DNA from: Astropecten irregularis
Lineage: Eukaryota; Echinodermata; Asteroidea; Paxillosida; Astropectinidae
Reading direction: 5' to 3'
Length of the DNA: 64,000 nt
NCBI GenBank assembly: GCA_963971285.1
Contig: OZ020247.1
Coordinates: 16,140,614 to 16,204,613 of the forward strand
The position numbers and the translations under genes are program-made. Under the pieces are notes generated by a model. The model ran no database searches, had not been told where the DNA came from, and saw only the letters and a program-made list of their open reading frames with translations. Positions 40,801 to 52,800 of the stretch are shown piece after piece. Numbering within the stretch: position 1 is the stretch's first letter; every line of letters begins with the position of its first letter.

Positions 40801-43800
40801 TCACATGACTCAAACCCACGGAGACATACACTATGTTCAATAATGCAATATTAAGTTCCAGGGATGTGAGTAGCCACACACACAAAAATTCCGAAAGCAT
40901 CAAGGAAAAAGCTGAAATTTAAAAAAACCTATACTTTTGTACAGAGCAGGTGTACAAAAAAGCTAGAATTCTGAGTTAAAATCTAAACCCAAAAATTTGA
41001 ATTCAGATTGAAAAATGAAGTTTCACATCCCTGTATAAAGTTCAGACACAGTGTAAATGCTGCATTATGTTTTCACATTGCTGAATTCCTCTAAAGCTAA
41101 AATTTCTGCTGAGTATGTTTACATGCTTAGGAAAGCTTACACCAAAAAGTAATGTGCATGGACCAATAACAAAGATAGCCAAAAATGGGCTGTGTGCAAA
41201 GCACTTTGGGAAACACAATGTTGCTAGGGCTGGCGATGACAGACATAAAATTCAACTATGAATATTTAAGTACTCATCTTCACACCGCTGGAACAAGTGA
41301 CTCGACAGTGACATTCCATGGGCTGTTGTGCAGCAGGGTCATGTATTAACAACTCAAAATAAGGCTTTCTTCTAGAAGAAAAAAGCAACTTTAAACTTTG
41401 CAATCTGGTAGCTATACGTGTGTCAATGCAAGTGGTGAAACTTGTTTGACATATAAAAGAAATTACACACTGTCCTTTGCACGCCATAAGGTCCATGGCA
41501 TAATAATCTGGTAAAAAAATCCACGCTTTTTGCGCCAAAGCAACAATAATTCTGCATTAAGACGCTGATCATTCCTAATACAACAAAGAATGTCCTCAAA
41601 GTTGCTGCATCCTTGATAGACGTGCTGACCACTTTCACAAATATTTTGTGTTCTTCCCCCTGGCAACAGTTTCCCCCGGTCATCGACTTGGTCGCTAAGT
41701 GGTTTTTTCCTTGCTTGGGACGATTTATTAAAGACCAGTAGACTAAAAAAACTAAAAAATGGCAGTTGACAGCGTCAAGCCTGATCAAAAATTCTCCATC
41801 TCAGATCCTTAAATATTGACTTCCCTTGTATCCCTTGGAATAAATCTATGATAGGGAATGCCTAGGGGTGAGGGATGGGGAATGATTATACGTGCAGTCG
41901 TGCACGGGGCCCCAGAACATACCCAGAGGAACTTGGTGGAATATGGAAGTCATAGTTCGAATTTCCCCTCCTCGTTATGATTTTTGGGTGCATGACATCT
42001 CGCTGGTAATCTGATGTGATAGATTCAGCCCAAAAGGGGTTTGTGGAGCATCCGCCCGCCATGGTATAACGTCACTGGGGGAGATGTTCATTAACCGTGA
42101 CGTCTATGATATGAGGAGAAGGGGGAGGGGGAAAAGGGGGAGGGGGAAAAGAGGGGGGGGGGAGGAGGGTGCCCTGGGCCGGCCCTGGGCAATCGGATTA
42201 CAAACAATTGCAGGCAAGCGTTGCATGGACAGCGATGACTTGGTTTCCCTGCCCCGAGGGTGGGTCTGTGGGTCATCAGGCGCAACTCTGTGGGGCTATC
42301 TTGTTTCAGAATGGTCGTGGAGGTATGGCAAGTACACCTGTTGGAAACAGGCACACCTGTTGTACGGAGGAGAAACCTGTTGGTGCATGTTGGAATATAC
42401 AAACCTGATGGAACAGGCACACCTGTTGGAGCAGACACACACCTATTGGAATCAGCGAAGCTGTTGAAAGGGCATGCACTTTGGTATTGTAGGGTCTTTG
42501 GAGGGTTATCGTATGCAGTCTGTTATGTATTGTGGGGTCTAGACTGCTTGCTCAATAACTGCCCTGCCACTAGGAGGGTTACCTTATGCAGCAGCAAGTC
42601 TGCAAGGTATTGTAGGTTCAGACTGCTTGCTCAATGACTGCCCTGCCACTAGGAGGGTTACCTTATGCAGCAGCGAGTCTGCAAGGTATTGTAGGTTCAG
42701 ACTGCTTGCTCAATAACTGCCCTGCCACTTGGAGGGTTACCTTATGCAGCAGCGAGTCTGTAAGGATTTGTAGGTTCAGACTGCTTGCTCAATAACTGCC
42801 CTGCCACTTGGAGGGTTACCTTATGCAGCAGCGAGTCTGTAAGGATTTGTAGGTTCAGACTGCTTGCTCAATAACTGCCCTGCCACTTGGAGGGTTACCT
42901 CATGCAGCAGGGAGTCTGTAAGGTATTGTAGGGTCAGACTGCTTGCTCAATGACTGCCTTGCCACTTGGAGGGTTACCTTATGCAGCAGGGAGTCTGTAA
43001 GGATTTGTAGGTTCAGACTGCTTGCTCAATAACTGCTCTGCCACTAGGAGAGTTACCTTATGCAGTATGGAGTCTGTAAGGCATTGTAGGGTCAGACTGC
43101 TTGCTCAATAACTGCCCTGCCACTAGGAGGGTTACCTCATGCAGTATGGAGTCTGTAAGGTTTCTAAGGTATTGTAGGGTCAGACTGCTTGCTCAGTAAC
43201 TGCCCTGCCATGAGGAGACAAGTAGGGGGTAAGTTTCGACCAGACTCAATAATTGCCCTGGCACTGATGGGGGGTAAATAATAACCCATGGGGGGAGGGT
43301 AAGGGGGACCAATCACCAGAAGCCATCGAGGTCAATCCCGGGTCAACATCTCACTTTAGAGACACATCCCGTATTTAACACGGGAAATGATGCGGATATT
43401 ATGTTTGGATCCACATTTTTTCCCCTCTTCACTTCACAGTTGCCACCAGGTGAGTCACATGTGGATTTGGAAGTTCGGCAGGAAATTCCCACCCCCCCCC
43501 CTTCAACCAGCGAAAAACCACACGAAATTAAAGCAATACAAAAATCAAAATCAAATGAAGAACCTCAAACCCACTAGATTTTTTTCAGTGAAATGTTTTC
43601 CTCATCGCTGGAAATCATGATAGTTCACGGCAAAATCAGCTCATTTCACTTCAACCAAAGGCAAACTGGCTGCTACCAAATACATGTACATCTTGGTGAA
43701 GGGAACAGAGTGAATTGGGATAGGGGTGTCCTTGACGGGCACCAGGGAGATGGCTGGGTCTATTTCAGCCAGTTATCACCCCAAATTTCTCTTTTGGATA

Positions 43801-46800
43801 AAATCGGTTCATAAAACAAGCATCAATTGTTACTGATGATGAGGCTCCACTTGGACTCACTGTCCAGCCTACCCTCCTAAATCTGACAATGAGACTGGTA
43901 CTCCTATCTACTCAAACAAGTTTGTCAAACAGAGCAAGACAACAGCCGACAGGAAGAAAGATTTGAGGCTTTGCATGGTGACAATTGGTATGTGGATCGG
44001 TTTGCGGAAACACTGTGTAAGAATCGTTCATACTTTCACACTTCTATTTCGTTTGCATTTCTCGTAAGGTCTCAACGTTTCGACTAGCCTGATCTATTTG
44101 TCATCAGGAGACTTACAGAAAGCAGAGCAATATCCACTTTGAGGAACTTGTACCAATGAAGAAGCTTCACTCATTACACTGAAATATACCAAGCATATCC
44201 TCCACAACAGCCAACTTGAACAGAAATCAGTGCACGCAATTGTGAGCATGCGTGCGTTGTTTGTGCCTGCGCTGTTGTGAGTGCACGTGCACTGTTGACT
44301 TGAAGACCGGTTCTCCAAAGTCTCCCATTGCATCCCCTTAGAGGAACTAGCAGTAACACACGGTAAATGTCACCTCCTGGTAATCACTGGATTAGTCTTC
44401 ATGAAGATTAAGCGACCTTAATCTGAATATGCTGTAGAGGAAATTGTTGGAAGCCCTGGAATAAGTCGCTAAAGAAGTAGTTCCTAGGGTGGGGGAGGTT
44501 CAGGCTGAAACCACTGACTATCCATGGAGATGATGCTTTATAGGGAGTTTGCTTGAACTTGGATAAAGTACAATATTCCCAGCCCAAAGAATTACCATGG
44601 ATGGAAGACGCTCAACAAGAAAATACGGAGGAGAAAATGGCCACACTAAACGTGACCGATAGCCAAGTCTAAAAGCACAACTAACCCAAAGTCTGAGCAG
44701 TTTTTCATTTAGCTATACAGTGAAATCTAGTTAACTCGAACTTCAGTGGAATGGACAAAAACTACGAGGTATCCGAATTTCAAGCTTACCAAATTCGCAG
44801 GCTTGCGTACAGTAACATCACTATTACACCCCTACCATGCCTACACTGTACATACACAAACCATGCTGTACACGTACAGTGTATCGCTGCTACACTGAGC
44901 AGGTTGCGATGGTCTGAATCAGTCGTGTGAGGGTGCACTACTAACACCGATTGTTCCACTAAACATCTCGGACCAAGACTACTGCTGTAAGAGCATGCAT
45001 GCATGCCCTGTTGCACTGTTTCTGGTCACGCTACGACTCATGCATAAGTGAAATTAGGAAGTTGGCTTTGTGGTGGCGACCCATAATGATTTTTTTAGGT
45101 CCATGTAGTACTTGTGGAAGTGTTCTGGAGGCGGTTTCTTTTTGATGAGGAGTTTTCAAAGGAGTTGTGATCTAACCCCTGAGATCAAAACTGTTTTCGG
45201 TCATTGCTTTACTAATGTCTGGATACAAATAAAGCATTTCAGTCGGAGATATTTTAACCGTATGTTACTACCAGTACCATCTTCATATCCTGAAAGTTAA
45301 ATATGTAAATCTGTGAACCATTTTTGTTTGGGTATGTTACCAATCCTGTACTGTGCTTTCTAACCAGGGGTGCACCAAGGAAAAAACCAAGGAAAAAACC
45401 AGGGCACCAAGAGGCGATTGCATCTGGCAGTTCCCATCCTGTACATTGAGGAATGCTCTCGATCGGGAAGCTTAACAAGGAGACAGGTGTATTACTGAAC
45501 AGAAGTCAAGTAAACAGGTGAATTCTGTTTTCAATTCAACCTACCTCTTCCCAGCTTTTGGAGTCCCCGTTCAGAGATACGCACCACATGTCGTTCAACC
45601 TGCAAAAGATCAGCAAAACAACAGCAGTGAACATTAAGGGTTTTTTTCCTTTTAGTCGTGTATTTGACTTACTATTAGGCCTTTTTTCAAACCTAGGCTC
45701 AGGCTCCAGTTCCATCTTATAGTGAATCTATTCTAAAATAATGGGTTTCACTATCAAAATAGAGGCTTTTGGCTGCAGTTCGTAAGTAGATTCTCTGGAT
45801 TGAAAAGGAAAACGGAGCTTCAGCTTCAATGAAAAACCACAACCTATATTTTCAGCATATGAATGACAGAGACAGAGACGAAGCCGAGGCCGGAGCCTGA
45901 GCCGGAGCTGAGGTTTGGAAAAGGGCCTTAGTCTTAGTAACTAGACAGAGCCATTCCTAAATGGATCTCTGGCAATGGCAGGACTGTTCAGATCTCCGGC
46001 ACCATAAAATGAATGTTTGAAGAAACAAATTATTCTCATTATCGTATATGTATGTAAACCACGATACCACATTCAAAGTGCCGTAATGCTGAAGTTGACG
46101 GTTTGCTGGAAATTCCGTGAGCTCAGGGCCCAATTTCATGGAATCCGATTACCGTAAGCAAAAATTCTTCGCTTACGGTAGCAGACTTTTTTTGCTTATG
46201 GTTAGCGTATTTCACAGGAGAATTTTCTTTTTGGTAACAGTAAGCAAGGACTTTCTGCAGAATGCATATGACAGAGCGTTAGCAGAAAAAAAAAAATTAA
46301 GGTTAGCCAAGAAATTGTCCGCTATAAACCGATTAAGCGCCAAAAGTCTTGCTCTGATATAGATTCCTGAAATAGATTTTATGCAAAGCAGTGCCCGTAA
46401 GCACAAAAAACTGTAATCCATAACGGATTCCATGAAATTGGGCCCAGAAGAACTACCCGGGGTGGATAACGAGGACATGAAACAGCGATAAACTTGAGAA
46501 ACAAGGAACATATAAAATAGTGCTACAGGACATAGGGGGACTGAAGTGCACGTGATTGTAAGGTCCTGGGGCCAATTTAATGGAGCTGCTTAGCACAAAA
46601 ATTTGCTTAGCACAAAAATTTCTTGCCCAATAAAACAAATCATTGTTAAAAATTCCATTTGATACAATGAGTCAGCGAACAACAGCCAAAGAACGATCAC
46701 AAGTGATACACAACACATTGTGAAATTTGGTTGTTAACCCTGTTTTTATTACTTAAGACAGAAATGTCATGCTTAGCAAATTTTTGTGCTATACAGCGCC

Positions 46801-49800
46801 ATGAAATTGGCCCCTGGGCTTGATTTCAGCAAACTCAACGTAACTTGCTATCAGTTGCAAGAGTTATGACGCGTTACAGCCCTACGTAGGATAGGCCCCC
46901 TACGATGGGTTATCCTTCGTAACTTGAGTTACGATCAAACGTAGGGCTTTGTGAAATCGACCCCTGGATCCATATTTAAACAGTGAAGGAAGAGAGGTTT
47001 AATGGCCCTCTAACTTGGTCCCAGTCCAAGGGAGGTCTCTTGAGGGGCCTGCACAGTGTTGGACTTGGGCGGATCCAGGAAGGTTCCCTGCCAAAATGCC
47101 TTGAGGGGAGTCTAATCGGGGTTAATCCAATTTATAAAAAGAAAACTGCAGGAAATTTGAAAAGTTCCCTTTATTTCATCCAGAAGTATGTCACGTTATA
47201 AAGAGAGAGAGAGCTATTGCTGACATTTTGGGGTCAGAAGAAGATAAGGTGGCCGAATTTCTTGGATATCGGTCATCAATTGTATCAATGACCTTAGAAT
47301 TATTACTAGAAAGTAGGATGAAAGTAGCCAGAATTTGAAAATGAAATGCCCAAATATGGCTTGCTTTAATACTGTTCAGTTCATGACACTCTACAGGAAC
47401 AGCAAAATAGGCGTTTTGCCAAAAAAATAAATAAATAAAACAGCAATTGACATATTTAATGGAGTTATGGGTGGACTGGTGCTCCTCACTTCTGACGTCA
47501 CACAAGTGATTTGGCCTGCACGCGCATGTACAAAATCCCGGGATGTCAGACAAACATTGACTCACACACATAGTGTACACCATGCATGCACACAAGCACA
47601 CCCACCACACGTTTGTATGGTTGCAATGTTTGTCTGAGATCCGGTGTGACGTCACAGCATTTAACCTTCTATTTTTAGCGCAAGTGCAAGATATTTTCAC
47701 GAATACAAAACTTAAGATTTCAAAATAATTATCGGCGGCCCTGGTTGAGCTTAGAAAAAAATGGGATTAGCAGTAAAATATGCCCAGCTATGAAAGAGGT
47801 GAGAAGAGTCTCAAACTGTGAGCCTTGGCCCGACAGCCCAGGCCCCTGCCATCTCCGACAAGCACAGAAACCCTCTTGAGACAGGTGCTTAAACTACTGT
47901 ACAAGACGGGACTGGAAAGGGATACCCGGAGCTCGTTATAGGAGGCTTCCTCCCTCGACGCTCCTCGGGGAAACATCTGAAAACCGTTCCCGTTTGCCTG
48001 AATGTTATTCTGGTTCTCGGTTTAAAAAAAAAAAACTTTGCGAAACCCAAACGTGTTTGTCTGGCTCGCTGCTGGGATTTATTTCACTTGTCAGAAAGGT
48101 GGTTTCTCTTTAAATGATCTGAAACCAAATTCAGGTTCGAGGAAATGGAAAGTTTCAAAGAGATGGAAGAAAAACAGGATTGAGTGGTTGAACTGTGTGC
48201 ACAGTGTGTCTGGGCTGGCACTTTGTGGAGGCAATTGGGTTGAATGATCAGGGCCTGGGCCTTCACAGAGGCAATAGGGTTTGACACCAGGGGCTAGTGG
48301 GTGTTGTAGGTGGATCAGAGGGTACGTTCAGACAGCGTTTTAGTTCAAACCAATTAGTGTTAAACTGTCCGGCCGGCAATCAAGTACAGTTTAACTTGAA
48401 TGCAACAGATTTGTAATACTAATCTGTTGCATTCATACAGCGGTGACGGAAGGCACCAAAAGATGTCAGTAGGGGATAAAGGGTACTGCGGAGGAATGGA
48501 TGCTGCAGGTGGTTTAAGATGCATGGCAGGGTGGGTATCGAAGAGGAATTGGGATAGTCAGGGGTCTTGTATTGATGAGCCTACAAGACATAAATTTAAG
48601 GACGGTGTTTGATGTCTGTTTGAATGGAGGAAGCTTGTGGCACTTGGGGACTTTTCGAAATGGAGCCTCAGGCTCAGACTCAGGCTCCAGCTCTGTCATT
48701 CATATGCTGAAAATATAGGTTATAGTTTTTCATTGGAGCTGAAGCTCTGTTTTCCAAACCAGAGAATCTACTTCCAAACCACAACAAAAAGCCTCTATTT
48801 GGATCCCCCTTATTTTAGAATGGATTCATGAGCCGGAGCCGGAGCCGGAGCCAGAGCCTGAGCCAGAGCCAGAGCCTGAGCCAAAGCCTGAGCCTAAGCC
48901 TGAGCCTCCGTGGTGAAAAGGTCCTGAGATTCATTCTTCAGAGGGAGGAATCCACTGCATCTGCACCAATATTCATCAGTCATAAGGGTATACTTTACCT
49001 TGCATTGCCGTCATATCCTGCAAAGATCCACAACTTGCCATCGTACACGGCTGCACCATGCGCTGATCTGGCAGGAGGCAACCTGGCAAAGTAAAGGGAA
49101 ATAACAAATCCAAACTGAATACAAACAGGTATTGAAATACATCCACAAACAGTGCAAAGCATTATCCCTTTTCCTGCAAGGTACGTCCAGTGGAAAATGA
49201 AAAAAAATATTTCAACAGCATTGCTTGAAAGGACCTTAAAGGTAGTATCATACTTTGGTAGCATACTGAAACAGAAATCTCCTCAGATTCACCTATAACT
49301 TACAGGGTATAAAGATGGTGATGGTAGAAACATACCATTAATCTTTTTCTGCCTGAAATGCTGTATTCATCCAAAAAAGAGTAAAACCAATGACCAAAAT
49401 TATTTTTGATCTTTTACTCTTTCTGGATAAATACACCATTTCAGGCAGAAATATTTTAATGGTATGTTTCTACCAGCACCATCTTCATCAGGGTTCTACT
49501 AGCCACGGTGGGCGCCTCTGGGCGGGCCAGCCCGGCACTGGAAATTTGCGCCCGGAACATAGGTCTGAAATTAACTCTGCCACCCAGCACAAAATTCTGC
49601 AGAGTGAATAAAAGTATTGCCAATATCGAGTATTTTGATCACATTCCTAAATAAAAGTTCACTCTTTCTGTGTTTTGAAATGTGAAGCACTGATTCTCAA
49701 TGTTTACAAGACGATATAATTTGTAATTTTTAGCGTAGACATACCGTATATATGTCAACTTCATTTCTAGAGCCCACCACTAAAATTGGTCTGGCTAGAA

Positions 49801-52800
49801 CCCTGATCTTCATACCCTAAAATTATACGTAAATCTGTGAACATTTCTGTTTTGGTTGGTTAATACCAATGTTGTACATGTAGCCCTTCAAGGGCTATGA
49901 CCCATTTTGGACCAGGAACTTTGTCTTTTCTTTTCAGTAATAGCCTTTGATAAAGATCCTGCTAGGATTGAAATATGTCAGGCCCTCCTTACTTCTAGCA
50001 TTCTGTCTTTATCTTTCGGAGATAGATCATTTTCTATAGCTGGTCGCAAGCTGTGGAACTCTGTCCTTAGCAACATCAGGAATTCTTCCTCTGTCACTGT
50101 TTTTATGAAAAAACTTAAATCATATTTATTCCCATAACCCCTGTTCTTGTCTTGTTGTTTGTCTATGTTATGTACAGCGCTTTGATCGCCTTGTAAAGAT
50201 GCATTATAAATACCAGTTAATTATTACAAGTGGACAAGGCAATTTGCATTTGGCAAAGCAATATCTGCTATTAGAAAAATTATCCACTGCACTATGTACT
50301 TAATGGAGCACATTCGCTGTTCTTCAAATGAATATGAAGTCAATCTGCCCTGGGCTCGATTTCACGAAAGGCTAAGACAGATCGCAACATGCGTATCAAT
50401 CTTAATTGCTAAGCAAAGTGTGATGTCACAATACTAGCTGCAATGGAAACATGAACAACTCATCTAAAAGATGAATCGCAAATCTTTGTGCAATTGACCA
50501 CTGAACTTGAACAGGGAGATACACAACATATGCTAATTCAGAAGTCATATTGCAGGATAATAGATGGTGTGAGTTCACTGATGATACAGTGACATCGTCA
50601 TAATTCGTTTACCAACTCCGTCATGTCCGTGGAGTGACCCATAATATTTTGTGCTTAATAGCAGTCCTACAAAATAACCTCCTGGTGTTGACGTCCAGAC
50701 TGACAATCAAAAGTGAAACCTACAAGCTGGTCAAACAACGGCGGAAGGAACTCTGATAATAGCCTCAAATTATTTTTTTGACCAATCTTCCCTCTCGCTA
50801 TTATAAGAAGATGAAGAAAAAGTAAATAAAAAAAAAAGCCAAGTCAGAGGAAGTGCTGTAAGAATCAATTAGACTGGTACTCTATCTCGGTCATAAAACA
50901 ATATATTGAAAATTGGGGAGAGCCTGGCCGCTGTAAGCCCCCTGTGTACCAATTATGGTACTACCTGACCCCTGAGGCTCCGCCCGTTCCCGTGTGCCTC
51001 CCCCGTGGCGTGCAGAATGGACGGTTCTGTTTGTTTGGAAAGGACCGCGGTTGCAGGTTAAAGGTAGTATCATACTTTGGTAAGAAACCAAAACAGAAAT
51101 GTTCACAGATTTACGTATAACTAACAGGGTATGAAGATGGTAGTGGTAGAAACATACCGTTAATATTGTTCCGCCTGAAATTGTGTATTTATCCAAAATT
51201 AGTAAAACAACGACCGGAAATCTTTTTGATCTTTCAAAAGATCAAAAATAATAGAGAAAAGACTTAAGAAATACTGTGGCTGTTTTTCACTGTTTTCTCA
51301 AAAAGTGGGCACCGTATTGGGACTGAAATTTTCACAGATGACTGTTACTGTATATGTTTTGATATTTTTTGCCCATGAATCTGTATTTCTTTGATAAAAA
51401 CCAAAGTATGATATTACCTTTAAGTTGTGTGTCTGTGTGGGGTGGGGAGGGAGGGGGAGGGGGGGGGGGGTGGGGGAAGGGGTCGCAGCAGCTTGGTCTC
51501 ATTTTCTGCGGCTAGTCCGATGGGGTCATAAATTCACACAGACTGGATATACATCGTTAACCCCTCGATGCCTGTAGATGTGTAGTGTGCTCCTATCTTA
51601 TGTTGACCATACACGGACCATACATACATGTCTACATGGTGTCGGTGTATTGATCACGGCGTGACGGACGCTGCCTATAATATCTCGTTCCGTGGTAGGA
51701 AGCGGCTAGGGTGATCTGAACCACCTTTGAACACGGCGTGGATCTAAGCCGGTTTCAGAACTGTTTTTGCCTTACAATGTGACCAACGAGTGTGTGATAC
51801 CCAATAACAACTTTTACTACATTGAATTTTCCTTCCTAACCGTCAATAAGTGATTTGCGAGTTATTAGTCTGGATAATATCTGCCACGGGCACACAGACT
51901 TCTTTCTTTGTACATCAACACCCCAGTTTGAATTTCCTTAGACTAAAAACTCTATCGCTATGGCACATGACATGATTCGGGGCAAGCTTTAGCATAGCTA
52001 TACCCATCTCTGGAATGGACTGGTTCCTTTGTGCCATTCTTATCCATTATGAACAGTGTGCATCATGGTGGACAACGTGTTATGTTACCAAGCAAAAACT
52101 TGTCCGGAATCACGTGATATAGCAACAGTGTATTTAGTCTGAAGAATTCAGGTTTTGATGTTTAATACATGCAGTGAAAGAATGGACCGTTCCGGCTTTG
52201 CACTGAAGCCCTGCCCAACTTATCACATGTAGCAACGCCATGTGTTTTACATACCGCATGTGACCTAGTTTGACCGAGGTATTGAACATCAACGACTCCT
52301 TATTGGTAAATGCGCATAGTTTGATTGATAGGCCGGAAGGGTTAATTCAATGAACCAGATATTGTTCAACTTATACCGGTGAAAGGCTTCTATAGTAGAG
52401 CTGCAAGCAGCTAGCCTTTAACACTGAAAGGCTAGGCATCCCATGCACTTTCAATCTAAGAGCAGAGTTGCCAACATTGAAAACCAAAAAATAGTAGCAT
52501 TTGAAGCGCGAAGCCCCTACCGGCACGGCGCACACGCCGGGGTCTGGGTCCCACTCAAAAACCCTCAGAACGTTTTAACTATTATGCTCTTTGTGTGGTG
52601 CATTCTGAGCAGTTTTTGACCACATACTTAAACTAAAGCTGAATGACAGATTCAAGGCTGATAAATGTGATACTGATAGGGCCTAACGTTAACTATTTTT
52701 CATTGTAAAAAATCCACAAAATGCTTTAACAAGTTATGAAAAAAAGAAAAGTTTTTACCTTTTTAGTTTTATTCTGAGAACTATTGTACAATGAACATGG

